A stretch of 64,000 nucleotides of DNA, from contig NZ_FXTP01000002.1 in the NCBI RefSeq assembly GCF_900182705.1, positions 186,001-250,000 of the forward strand. The letters are read 5' to 3'. Made by a program: the position numbers and the translations under genes. This document shows positions 18,112 to 26,766 of the stretch, one piece after another (position 1 is the stretch's first letter; each line of letters opens with the position of its first letter). Under the pieces are notes generated by a model that was not told where the DNA came from, searched no databases, and was given only the letters and a program-made list of their open reading frames with translations. The DNA is from Gracilimonas mengyeensis. Its GTDB lineage: Bacteria > Bacteroidota > Rhodothermia > Balneolales > Balneolaceae.

Positions 18112-19148
18112 TGAAAAAGATATTGTTAGCAGGATTATTTTTAGGATGTATAAGTTGTGATAGCCTTGTGTTCGATGACAGTCCCACAGCTCCTCCCTTG
18201 GAAGTATATGATGCTTTTGTAGAGGAGTTGAAGACAAAAAACCCGTTTTTGCAGTATTTGTCGGTGGATGTTGACTCCCTGTTTGAAGCCAATCGAAGAC
18301 TTATCAAGAAAAAGAAAACAGGACAGCAACTTATAGCATCGATAGATGAAATCCTGATTGTGATAAAAGATGCACATACTGTATTGGTATATGATGAAGC
18401 AGATAGAAATGCATACATAAACTATAGTGAATGGTTGGATCTGTATCCTGAAAACAGGTTATCGGATATCTCACATTATTTTGATAGTTATACTAATAAC
18501 AAGAACGGAAGTATACAATACGGAAGATTGTTGAATACAAATATCGGGTATATCAGCATCAATAGAATGCCTTTTAGAGAGTTTAGGAAAAAAATCCGGT
18601 CCTATAATGATATGGATGGTGTGATTATCGACCTGCGATCTGCTTATACAAAGCATTACATTTCTATCCACGACTATGATATAGGAGCGGGGATTGTTAA
18701 GATGCTTAGTGATAGTTCGAGAACTTACCTCTATAAAAGAACAAAATTATCATCTGGAGATAGTGACTTTTCGAACTGGCAGCAAATGAGACCCAGTATT
18801 CCGGATAATCATAAACAAGAGTTTTCAAATCCAATAGTGGTATTAACCAACAGACAAACCAAAGATGCCGCAGAATTATTGACGGCAGGCCTCAAAAAGG
18901 TGCCAACTGTAACGGTAATTGGTGATACGACCGCAGGTTTTATTGGTAATCCTGATTTTACCCATTTGTCAGGTGTTTGGTATATGCAGGTATCAAATGA
19001 GGAATTTAAACTGCCCGATAATTATCAAGATTCTTCCCACCGGTTTCGCGGAATTCCGCCAGACAGCATAGTGCATATTAACCCTGATGATGCTGCATCC
19101 GGGATAGATACGATACTCGAAGCAGCAATAGAGGTGCTGTCACCTTAG
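18108..19148 (+). CDS. S41 peptidase-fold lipoprotein, probably catalytically inactive
   Basis: 346 residues with a lipoprotein signal (KKILLAGLFLGCISC; Cys14 or Cys17). The fold is suggested by NIGYISINRMPF, DMDGVIIDLRSAY and PIVVLTNRQTKDAAELL followed by VTVIGDTTAGF, the order seen in the C-terminal processing (S41) peptidases. In active Tsp-like enzymes the nucleophile is the middle Ser of the SASASE motif and Lys lies 25 residues on; the aligned positions here are Asp253 (TKDAAE) and Phe278 (DTTAGF). No PDZ domain is obvious. It probably acts as a binding partner of the barrel protein encoded just before it. Confidence 0.62.
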   Translation: MMKKILLAGLFLGCISCDSLVFDDSPTAPPLEVYDAFVEELKTKNPFLQYLSVDVDSLFEANRRLIKKKKTGQQLIASIDEILIVIKDAHTVLVYDEADRNAYINYSEWLDLYPENRLSDISHYFDSYTNNKNGSIQYGRLLNTNIGYISINRMPFREFRKKIRSYNDMDGVIIDLRSAYTKHYISIHDYDIGAGIVKMLSDSSRTYLYKRTKLSSGDSDFSNWQQMRPSIPDNHKQEFSNPIVVLTNRQTKDAAELLTAGLKKVPTVTVIGDTTAGFIGNPDFTHLSGVWYMQVSNEEFKLPDNYQDSSHRFRGIPPDSIVHINPDDAASGIDTILEAAIEVLSP

Positions 19149-19330
19149 TTTATTTTTAATAAAAGTTTTGGGTATATACTTGCTGAGTTTACCAAAAACG
19201 TGGATGTATTCTTTGACATAAATTGTGAATTGCAGACACCACCAGAAGTTTATTCCATCTCTGTTATGTCGAATTCATGTTAATTATATTAAAGGCTTGG
19301 AGTTACTAATTTTTGTTGAGTGGATTGTAT

Positions 19331-19807
19331 ATGAATATTCGAACAGCTACGGCTAACGACCTTCCCCGTGTTCTTGAACTAAATGAAGAAGCACTGCCTC
19401 ATGTAAATAGTTTGGAGATCAAGGATATGGAATGGTTTCTGGAACATGCACATCGCTTTGTAGCGGTTGAAGTAGAAAAGGTACTGATAGGGTTTATGAT
19501 TGTGCTTGAGCCGGGGTTGGATTACAAAAGCCTGAATTACAGTTTTTTTTGCAATAACTACAGCAATTTTGAGTATGTAGATCGTATTGTGATTGCGGAA
19601 ACGCATCGGGGACAGAGGGTAGGCACAGCTCTGTATCAGCAGTTATTTGATCAGACGGAGAAAAAGCGGATAACTTGTGAGGTAAATGTGGAGCCTCCTA
19701 ATCCAGCTTCCCTGGCATTTCATCGTTTTCTGGGATTCAAGGAAGTGGCTCGCCAACAGACTAATGGCGGCACCAAGAAAGTAGAGTTTATGGTAAAAGA
19801 GCTTTAG
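19331..19807 (+). CDS. GNAT family N-acetyltransferase
   Basis: 158 residues from the ATG at 19331 (MNIRTATANDLPRVLELNEEA); a TTG six codons upstream is less likely. Motif A of the acetyl-CoA site is recognisable in YVDRIVIAETHRGQRVGTALYQQL, with the R/QxxGxG/A loop. A following strand (ITCEVNVEPPNPASLAFHRFLGFKEV) completes the fold. The acceptor substrate is unknown. It converges on the histidine kinase gene, with a short GCTCA-GCA-TGAGC dyad in the 34-base gap. Confidence 0.85.
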   Translation: MNIRTATANDLPRVLELNEEALPHVNSLEIKDMEWFLEHAHRFVAVEVEKVLIGFMIVLEPGLDYKSLNYSFFCNNYSNFEYVDRIVIAETHRGQRVGTALYQQLFDQTEKKRITCEVNVEPPNPASLAFHRFLGFKEVARQQTNGGTKKVEFMVKEL

Positions 19808-19841
19808 CCAATAACGCGACAGTGTAGGCTCAGCATGAGCA

Positions 19842-21896
19842 TCATGATATCTTGCCGGCGGGCAGGGTGAAAAAGAAAGTGCTGCCTTCGCCCACTTCAC
19901 TTTCTGCGAAAATTCGCCCCTTATTTTTTCGGACAAAATCTTTGCAAAGCATCAAACCAAGTCCGGTACCTTTTTCATTATTAGTACCGGTAGTGGAGTA
20001 AAAGGAATCGCCTTCAAACAGTTCATGCAGGATATCTTCGGGAATACCAACCCCAGTATCTTCAATAGAAAAAACAACTTCGTCTGCATTTTCGGTGGCA
20101 GACATCACAATTTTGCCTTGCTTGGGGGTGAATTTGACCGCATTGGAAAGCAGGTTTAACAACACCAGTTCAATCATATTTGGATCTGCATACACTTTGA
20201 GAGGACTACTAAGCTGGCTTTTAACCTCGATTTCTTTTTCCTGTATTTGGGGAGAGAGTATCTTTTGGGTTTCCTCCACTTTCTCTGAAAGGTCAAAAGT
20301 TGTGGGTACTACCTTATAGCCATCAAGCTGGCTGCGTGCCCAGTTTAACAGATTATTGAGCAGGGTAGAAGTGTACTTGAATTTGGCAGCCAGTTCAGGA
20401 ATCATTTCCTGCATTTCTTCCTGAGAAAGAGCCTTCATATCGGTTAAAGTAATGAATCCATAAAGAGAACTCAGGGGGCCGCGAAGGTCATGGGCGATGA
20501 TGGAAAATAAATGAGTTTTGATTTCATTCATCTCTTCCAGTCGTGCTGCTTGCTGTTCAATCTGGAGATTCTTCTCCCGCAATAAATCGTTGGCCTTTTT
20601 ACGCAGCGAGGAGTTTCTGTATTGAGAATATGCGACAACGGCCATGATCAACAACAAAAACAAAGCAATGATGATATAGAGGTTACGGTCGGCTACCTGT
20701 TTGGCATTTTCAAGGTTCTGCTGCTGTTGGCTTTCCCTGAGTTCCAATTCGCGTTTACGGTACTCAACCTCGGCTTCAAGACGTCCAAGTTCCCTGCTGA
20801 TGTCTTCATTTTTAAGGCTATCAGATAATTCTTTGTGCAATTCATGGTAACTCAACGCGGTTTCAAACTCACCTCTTTCTTTATAGATATTTGTGAGGGT
20901 TTCCGCCGTCATATTTTTTTCGGGAAGAGCCTCGTAGCTTTCGGCGATACGGAAAGCTTCACGGGCAATCTCCAGGGCTTGGTTTACATCGCCCATTTGA
21001 AGGTAGGTATTGGCAATGCCATCCAGGGATTGCACTTTTTGTGTTTCATTATCCAGCTGGTCGTATTCATCAATGGATAAGTTAAAGTGGTAGAGGGCTT
21101 GTTCGTACTCACCCTCGGCCAGGTAAATTTGTCCCAATTTAAAATGACTTAACGCCAGGGCACGTTGATCAAAGCCATCACCTTCAAAATTAAGTACCCT
21201 GTTCAACTGCTCTTTAGCTTTCGCGTATTCTTTTAATTCATAATAGATGAATCCCAGGTTTACGGGGATGGAAATTTTGGAAGCCTCGAGGGTATGGAGG
21301 GAATCCAGCTGCAAAAAGATCTGCAGCGCTTCTTCGTAATCTTCCAGTTTCAGGTAACTCACCCCGATGTTATTCATGTTTTGGAAAACACCAAGCTCAT
21401 TATCCAGCGACGCAAACAAATCTCTGGCATCAATAAAATACTGCAGGCCGGGTTGATAACTACCCTGAGCAGAATAGGAGAGTCCCATCAACTGGTTTAG
21501 ATAAGCCCTTTCTCTTTTGTAGCGGTCAGGGCCGGCTTCCTCCAGCGATGTGCGAGCCAGGTCATATACTTTTTGATACTGCCCCTTGTAAAAATAGGAA
21601 GTTCCCTGCAGGTACCGGGCGAATAGCGCCTCGGAAATATAATCGGCTTCACGGGCAAGTGATTCTGCCAGGCGAGCGTACTTGAGTGTGGAATCGGCAT
21701 CCACCAGGCGATACGCCATGCCCAGTTCATTTAATAATTGTATGGTAGCGCTGTCTTGTTGTAACTGGCCATCCTGGGTGTAAGGAATGGCCGTTTTCAA
21801 ACTATCAATAGTTCGCGACTGGCTATAACCTGCCCATGAGAATGTGACAGACAACAATAAAACTATCCCAAAACCATCAAGTAGATGTAGTCTCAT
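19842..21896 (-). CDS. TPR-containing sensor histidine kinase
   Basis: 684 residues: signal peptide (about 1-26), a run of TPR repeats (about 50-360), a coiled segment, one membrane helix at about 402-424 (NLYIIIALFLLLIMAVVAYSQ), then a coiled coil and kinase core. The HisKA box is SIIAHDLRGPLSSLYGF (His near residue 467). The ATPase domain has N box LNLLSNAVKF, G1 DTGVGIPE and G2 GTGLGL. The periplasmic TPR region presumably senses a protein or peptide. No receiver domain or response-regulator gene is adjacent, so its partner lies elsewhere. TPR-HK proteins of this type are common in Bacteroidota relatives. Confidence 0.9.
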   Translation of the reverse strand: MRLHLLDGFGIVLLLSVTFSWAGYSQSRTIDSLKTAIPYTQDGQLQQDSATIQLLNELGMAYRLVDADSTLKYARLAESLAREADYISEALFARYLQGTSYFYKGQYQKVYDLARTSLEEAGPDRYKRERAYLNQLMGLSYSAQGSYQPGLQYFIDARDLFASLDNELGVFQNMNNIGVSYLKLEDYEEALQIFLQLDSLHTLEASKISIPVNLGFIYYELKEYAKAKEQLNRVLNFEGDGFDQRALALSHFKLGQIYLAEGEYEQALYHFNLSIDEYDQLDNETQKVQSLDGIANTYLQMGDVNQALEIAREAFRIAESYEALPEKNMTAETLTNIYKERGEFETALSYHELHKELSDSLKNEDISRELGRLEAEVEYRKRELELRESQQQQNLENAKQVADRNLYIIIALFLLLIMAVVAYSQYRNSSLRKKANDLLREKNLQIEQQAARLEEMNEIKTHLFSIIAHDLRGPLSSLYGFITLTDMKALSQEEMQEMIPELAAKFKYTSTLLNNLLNWARSQLDGYKVVPTTFDLSEKVEETQKILSPQIQEKEIEVKSQLSSPLKVYADPNMIELVLLNLLSNAVKFTPKQGKIVMSATENADEVVFSIEDTGVGIPEDILHELFEGDSFYSTTGTNNEKGTGLGLMLCKDFVRKNKGRIFAESEVGEGSTFFFTLPAGKIS

Positions 21897-22048
21897 ATAC
21901 CGAAATCATTATTTCCGGCCGGTAAATAAACCTTCCATTTCAAAGTGTCAACTATGATCATGTTATTTAACAATTGATGGGGCGGTATTGGCTTCAATGC
22001 ATAAACTGAATCCGTATATTAGGTGGAATTTTAAACCAAACCCCATTT

Positions 22049-23701
22049 ATGAGAAAGTTAGTTCTGATTATTGCATTATCTGCACTGATGATTTCCTGTT
22101 CATCTCCGGATAACCAAAAAGTATTTATCAATGCCAACGGCTATACGTTTAGCGGCGATACACTTACAAGATTTTCTACCCTTATTATCGAAGATGGTAA
22201 AGTAAAGGATATTGGCGGGGATGAACTGGCAGATGGAATAACCAGCGAGCAGGTAACGGATCTGCAAAACAAAACGGTGCTCCCGGGATTAACGGATGCA
22301 CACGCGCACGTAATGGGATTAGGGTTCCAGGAATTGAATATCAACATTGCCGGTATCAACAGCCTGGAGGCTACCCTGGATTCCATCAAAGCGTATGCTG
22401 AAGCAAATCCCGATCTGGAATGGATACAAGGGCGCGGATGGAATCAAACGCTATGGCCGGAAAATGAATTTCCCACAGCTGAAGATCTCGACAGCGTGGT
22501 GCCGGATCGTCCTGTGTGGCTGACGCGTGTGGATGGGCATGCCGGCTGGGGGAATACCAAAGCTCTGGAGATGGCCAGTATCAGCCGGGATACCCCGGAT
22601 CCACAAGGTGGACGAATTATTCGTGATGGCAGGGGAGATGCCACCGGGGTTTTTATTGATGCTGCCGAGAACTACGTGACCAAAGTAATCCCGGAACCAA
22701 CGGCCCAGGAAAGAAAACTGGCCCTTGAAAAAGCCTTGGAGAAAATGGCCAGTGAGGGAATCACCTCCGTTCATGATGCGGGCATAACCGCTCAAACCTG
22801 GGATTTATACAAGGAAGTGGCCGATGCCGGAAACATGATTACCCGTATCTATGCTATGATTGGAGGTACCGGTGATGATTTTGATGAGTTATCGAAAAGT
22901 GGTCCTGTTGATTCTTATGCCAATGATCGCCTGGCCCTTCGTAGTGTGAAATTGTATTCGGATGGCGCGCTGGGAAGTCGGGGAGCGGCCATGAAAGAGC
23001 CTTATTCTGATGATCCCGGAAACCGCGGATTACTTTTTTACACGCAGGAAGAAATGAATGCCATGGTAAATAAGTCCATTTCAAATGGCTATCAAACCAA
23101 CGTGCATTCTATTGGGGACCGCGCAAACCTGGAGGTGCTGGATGCTTTTGCCCAGGCCAAAGAAAAGTTTGGAGAACAGGGACTGCGCCATCGCATTGAA
23201 CATGCCCAGATTGTTTCCCTGGAAGACATCCCCAAATTTAAAGAACTAAACCTGATTGCATCTATGCAGGCCACGCATGCTACCAGCGATATGAATATGG
23301 CCGAAGATCGTGTGGGGCCCGAGCGTATCAAAGGCGGATATGCCTGGCAAACCTTCTTGGATCAGGGCACGGTAGTAGCTAATGGCTCAGATTTTCCGGT
23401 TGAGCACGTGAACCCATTCTTTGGATTGTATTCTTCGGTGACGCGTCAGGATCATGAAGGAAATCCTCCCGGCGGTTGGTACCCTGAAGAATCACTAAGC
23501 CGGGAAGAAACGCTTAAATCATTTACCATCAATGCGGCATATGCCGGTCATCAGGAAGAAGTACTTGGTAGCCTGGAACCCGGTAAATGGGCTGATTTCA
23601 TCGTGATTGATCGTGACTTCTTCGAAGTTCCTACCATTGAAATCTGGCAAACAGAAGTACTTCAAACCTGGGTAGCCGGGGAGAAGGTGTTTGGGGAATA
23701 A
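22049..23701 (+). CDS. Amidohydrolase family lipoprotein (YtcJ/Amidohydro_3 type)
   Basis: 550 residues with lipoprotein signal RKLVLIIALSALMISC (Cys17). The metal-binding motif DAHAHVMG follows VLPGLT; later ligand regions are NVHSIGDRANLEVLDAF and RHRIEHAQIV, and the closing Asp lies in VVANGSDFPVEHVNPFFGLYSSVTR. These define the Amidohydro_3 group, which includes N-substituted formamide deformylase and YtcJ. The substrate is unknown. It stands alone, with repeats on its 3' side. Confidence 0.85.
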   Translation: MRKLVLIIALSALMISCSSPDNQKVFINANGYTFSGDTLTRFSTLIIEDGKVKDIGGDELADGITSEQVTDLQNKTVLPGLTDAHAHVMGLGFQELNINIAGINSLEATLDSIKAYAEANPDLEWIQGRGWNQTLWPENEFPTAEDLDSVVPDRPVWLTRVDGHAGWGNTKALEMASISRDTPDPQGGRIIRDGRGDATGVFIDAAENYVTKVIPEPTAQERKLALEKALEKMASEGITSVHDAGITAQTWDLYKEVADAGNMITRIYAMIGGTGDDFDELSKSGPVDSYANDRLALRSVKLYSDGALGSRGAAMKEPYSDDPGNRGLLFYTQEEMNAMVNKSISNGYQTNVHSIGDRANLEVLDAFAQAKEKFGEQGLRHRIEHAQIVSLEDIPKFKELNLIASMQATHATSDMNMAEDRVGPERIKGGYAWQTFLDQGTVVANGSDFPVEHVNPFFGLYSSVTRQDHEGNPPGGWYPEESLSREETLKSFTINAAYAGHQEEVLGSLEPGKWADFIVIDRDFFEVPTIEIWQTEVLQTWVAGEKVFGE

Positions 23702-23743
23702 AGTGATTAAAGGTTAAACCTGCTCTCTCTAAACCTGTTTTTA

Positions 23744-23903
23744 GATCTTTCACTGCATTCCGCTATGCTACATTTCGTTCAAGATGACAAGTGGGTAAGG
23801 GGTAGGAGTCATAGGCGCCAAAGGCGTCTTATTGCGTGACTTGCTGTCTTGAGTGTCATCCAGACGAAAGAATGTAGCGTAGCGGAATGAATGAGGAAGG
23901 ATC
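23744..23903. repeat. Long inverted repeat with GCATTCCGCTA...TAGCGGAATG arms
   Basis: Left arm GATCTTTCACTGCATTCCGC then TATGCTACATTTCGTTC and GATGACA; right arm TGTCATCCAGACGAAAGAATG then TAGCGTAGCGGAATGAATGA ending GGATC. The arms pair with scattered mismatches over about 45 bases; the centre contains GGCGCC-AAAGGCGTC. It resembles the CATTCCGCTACGCT/GTCATCC-type intergenic phrases found dispersed in many genomes. Confidence 0.65.
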
Positions 23904-23975
23904 CTTTGTATATTGAATTAGTATATATCAGCATTTAGTACACTATTGAATAAATTAAAGATGAAAGATTAATTT

Positions 23976-24035
23976 TGAGTGCTGAGTGCTGAGTGCTGAG
24001 TGCTGAGTGCTGAGTGCTGAGTGCTGAGTGCTGAG
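23976..24035. repeat. Heptamer tandem repeat (TGAGTGC x 8.6)
   Basis: Eight full copies of TGAGTGC plus TGAG, without variation, 56 bases before the start of the next lipoprotein gene. Perfect short tandem arrays change length easily by slippage. Confidence 0.9.
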
Positions 24036-24090
24036 GAACATCACTGCTTGCTTGAAGTCTAAGTACTGAACATCAATAAAAATAAAAGTC

Positions 24091-24897
24091 ATGAGATCGA
24101 TGTCAGCAAAATTCACCACTTTGATATTTGGAATGCTACTTGTTGTCGTTTCATGCGATAGTACAAATAGCAACAGCAACAATAATACACCACCAGAAAT
24201 ACCCCCTTCAGAGTCACTTAAGGCTGACTTTTCCGGCATGCAGCAAGCTGAAAAAGTGAAAGCTAAATCAGCAGTTGAATCCAATTTTGCAACGGCCTTA
24301 GTTGCAGCCGGAGTGATGAAAGTGATCCTGGATGTAAACCTTGTTATTCCCCGAACATTAATTAGCGCCGCCCAAAATCATGATCCCGAAAAAATTGCCA
24401 ATGGCGAATGGGAGTGGGAATATTCCACCACCGTAAACCAGAATAATTTTGGCGTACGATTAACCGCGCAAGCTAACGGAGACAGCGACGCCACCTGGAG
24501 ATTCTTCGTAACAAATTCAGCGGCCAATCCTCCGCTTGAAAACAGTTTGCTATTTGAAGGAGAGGCTACCTATGACGCCGAATCAGGCAGCTGGACTTAT
24601 TATGAGCCTTCTTCCGGTGAACAGGTTTCGGTGATTAACTGGGAAGTTGGAGAAGAAGAGCGGTCACTAACCCTGGAAGTAACCAGCGACCGGAACGACA
24701 ACTTTGGTGATACCATCGAATACACGGTGGATGGAAATATAAAAACCGTGATTTACACCGATGCTTCTTCAGGAGAGATATCCACGCTGGAGTTTAATTC
24801 TGAAACGCATATTGGTTTCATCATCTCACCGGATTATAATAATGGCGAGAAATCCTGCTGGGATGAAGACTTGAATAATGTAGCTTGTGATTCTTAA
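24091..24897 (+). CDS. Hypothetical lipoprotein
   Basis: 268 residues with a lipoprotein signal: FTTLIFGMLLVVVSC, Cys at about residue 27 from the ATG at 24091. A second ATG at 24103 (MSAKFTT) is an equally good start. A low-complexity Ser/Asn linker (DSTNSNSNNNTPPE) precedes a helical stretch and a beta-rich domain (about 110-250). No family or catalytic motif is recognised. The heptamer array lies upstream and a weak terminator follows. Confidence 0.68.
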   Translation: MRSMSAKFTTLIFGMLLVVVSCDSTNSNSNNNTPPEIPPSESLKADFSGMQQAEKVKAKSAVESNFATALVAAGVMKVILDVNLVIPRTLISAAQNHDPEKIANGEWEWEYSTTVNQNNFGVRLTAQANGDSDATWRFFVTNSAANPPLENSLLFEGEATYDAESGSWTYYEPSSGEQVSVINWEVGEEERSLTLEVTSDRNDNFGDTIEYTVDGNIKTVIYTDASSGEISTLEFNSETHIGFIISPDYNNGEKSCWDEDLNNVACDS

Positions 24898-25396
24898 CCA
24901 CGGATCAAGGAAATAAGAATGAAGCCCCGGCCGATAGAGTCGGGTTTTTTATTGGTCCCAGCCGAGGCTCAAAAACCCTACACTTTTAGTGCAGCACGTT
25001 AGTATTCCGAAGAAATCTAATGGCTAAAATTATGATGTCATTCAGAAGCTACCGCTGAAGAACCTTAGCCAGATAATGATTACTAGCCAACCAATGGCAA
25101 CAGCGCTTGAGCCACTGGAAATATAGTTCAGGAAATTGGTTGAAGAAGCTCTGCTAAATGCAAGGTCCATCGTCCAGATTCCGAATTGCTCGGGAGGGAT
25201 GGTGGAGAAGCCGAGACTTTCAGTCCCTAACTAAACCCCTGCACTTTCAGCGAAGGGTATTTCAATTCATCTTAGACAGAATATCATACAAGGTAGCCCA
25301 AACGCGGAACAGACAACCTGCACCTCGCAACGCTGACTTGGCCTTGCACCTTTCTCGGAATACATATATTATATGTGTGATATATGTAAAATATTT
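24898..25396. other. 499-base stretch with at most a short membrane ORF
   Basis: Apart from the weak terminator at its left end, no conserved gene is seen. On the minus strand 25042-25170 a 42-codon frame reads MDLAFSRASSTNFLN, then a single hydrophobic helix (AVAIGWLVIIIWLRFF) and a stop. The open frame runs upstream to a TAG at about 25232. It could be a small membrane protein or a C-terminal remnant of a lost gene. The part near 25300-25340 resembles degenerate word repeats. Confidence 0.3.
24925..24953 (+). terminator. Possible weak terminator
   Basis: A four-pair GC core CCCG / CGGG with an eleven-base loop is followed by TTTTTTATT, 29 bases after the lipoprotein stop. Confidence 0.5.
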
Positions 25397-26470
25397 ATGA
25401 GGACTATGGCAGATACACAAAATCCATTGAGAGGAAGAGGCGCATCCGATAACCCGGTGAACCGTTTTGAAGGCAATTATATTGATTATGATCTGGATGA
25501 AGAAACAGGAGAGAAACCATCCCCAAAAACACAGTTAATACCCGATCACACCAAATCGGTTATCGCCTATAATAAAAGTGAGGATGTTGGTTTTAATGCC
25601 AGCATTAATCCCTATCGGGGCTGCGAGCATGGGTGCATTTATTGCTATGCCCGGCCTTATCACGAATACTTAGGTTATTCATCCGGCCTGGATTTTGAGT
25701 CAAAGATTGTGGTGAAGTATGATGCACCGGAGATCCTGAGGAAAGAATTATCCTCAAAAAACTGGAAGCCGCAAGTCATCGCTATGAGTGGTGTTACGGA
25801 TATCTATCAACCCATTGAACGAAAGCTGGAGTTAACCCGCGGCTGTCTGGAGGTGCTGGCAGAGTTCCGGAACCCGGTAGGCATGATCACCAAAAACCAT
25901 TTGATAACGCGCGACCTGGATCTACTCTGTGAGCTGAATGAGTACCAATGTGTAAGCGTAACCGTGTCTGTAACCAGCCTGGATAAAGATTTGACTGGTG
26001 TAATGGAACCCCGCACCTCAAGGCCAAAAAAACGACTGGAAACCATCCGCAAGTTGGCCGATGCCGGTATTCCGGTGGGCGTGAATGTAGCCCCAATTAT
26101 TCCCGGACTCACCGATCATGAATGTGCTGAAATCCTGGAAAAGGCTGCGATGGCTGGGGCAAGTTTTGCAGGGTATACCATTGTAAGATTGCCCTACAAA
26201 GTGAAAGATTTATTCAAAGAATGGCTGGAGCAACATTTTCCGGACCGTAAGGATAAAGTGCTTAATAAAATTTTAGACATCCGGGACGGAAAGCTGAACA
26301 ATTCGGAATGGGGCACCCGGATGAAAGGAGAAGGAAACTTTGCCCGGCAGATATCGGACTTGTTTAAGGTGCAAACCAAAAGGCTTGGTTTAAATGAAAG
26401 CAGGAGACAGCTTACTACCGATCATTTTATCCGAAGTGCAGGCAATCAGCTTAACTTGTTTGGCGGATAA
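25397..26470 (+). CDS. PA0069-type radical SAM protein
   Basis: 357 residues from the ATG at 25397 (MRTMADTQNPLRGRGAS); ATGs at 25373 and 25406 are alternatives. The cluster motif is CEHGCIYCYARPYHEYLGYSS, preceded by SINPYRG, the signature of the PA0069/Rv2578c group related to SPL-like proteins. Later elements (ITKNHLITRDLDLL, NVAPIIPGLTD) fit the TIM-barrel. Substrate unknown; some distant relatives act on photoproducts, but no photolyase function can be claimed. Single-gene unit with a terminator 160 bases downstream. Confidence 0.85.
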   Translation: MRTMADTQNPLRGRGASDNPVNRFEGNYIDYDLDEETGEKPSPKTQLIPDHTKSVIAYNKSEDVGFNASINPYRGCEHGCIYCYARPYHEYLGYSSGLDFESKIVVKYDAPEILRKELSSKNWKPQVIAMSGVTDIYQPIERKLELTRGCLEVLAEFRNPVGMITKNHLITRDLDLLCELNEYQCVSVTVSVTSLDKDLTGVMEPRTSRPKKRLETIRKLADAGIPVGVNVAPIIPGLTDHECAEILEKAAMAGASFAGYTIVRLPYKVKDLFKEWLEQHFPDRKDKVLNKILDIRDGKLNNSEWGTRMKGEGNFARQISDLFKVQTKRLGLNESRRQLTTDHFIRSAGNQLNLFGG

Positions 26471-26627
26471 GCAAGAATATGGAACAATGGCGTCAGGCTA
26501 CGGTATCAATATTTACAAAAATTAATTGATTAGTCAGTAACAATTGCTGCTAATCGACGTGATACTGCATGTAGCTTGACCCGATATCTTTCCAAAAGTA
26601 GCTTTTTTAACATAGTAGCCTGCTTTT

Positions 26628-26647
26628 CCCGATATCGGGTTTTTTTA
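26628..26647 (+). terminator. Rho-independent terminator after the radical SAM gene
   Basis: Perfect palindrome CCCGATATCGGG followed by a run of T. A related ACCCGATATC half-copy lies at 26579-26588. Confidence 0.8.
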
Positions 26648-26699
26648 TTTCTGTTAATTTCTCTTCATCGTTTCTTCAAGTGCAAAAGTTATTTCTAAT

Positions 26700-26728
26700 T
26701 TGACATTGCAATGATTGGCAAGTACAAT
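26700..26728 (+). promoter_or_regulatory. Sigma-70-like promoter of the ankyrin gene
   Basis: TTGACA at 26700-26705 and TACAAT at 26723-26728 are separated by exactly 17 bases, an almost perfect housekeeping promoter. Transcription would start near 26735. Confidence 0.7.
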
Positions 26729-26753
26729 CTAAGTGCCAATCTAAATCTCTTAA

Positions 26754-26760
26754 AAGGAGG
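26754..26760 (+). promoter_or_regulatory. Strong ribosome binding site
   Basis: AAGGAGG lies six bases before the ATG at 26767 and fixes that start. Such complete Shine-Dalgarno sequences are rare elsewhere in the window. Confidence 0.8.
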
Positions 26761-26766
26761 ATAGTT

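Larger units (their letters stand above)
23702..24090. other. Repeat-filled intergenic region
   Basis: 389 bases with no gene. It holds a long interrupted inverted repeat (23744-23903) and a heptamer tandem array (23976-24035), listed separately. The rest is AT-rich. Confidence 0.6.

Noticed and set aside
23976-24035. Possible CRISPR-like array
   Set aside because: The unit is seven bases with no spacers and no cas genes; it is a simple tandem repeat.
25158-25400. 80-codon plus-strand frame before the radical SAM gene
   Set aside because: Arg-rich, word-repeat-like end (RQPAPRNADLALH), no start signal, no family; probably noncoding.
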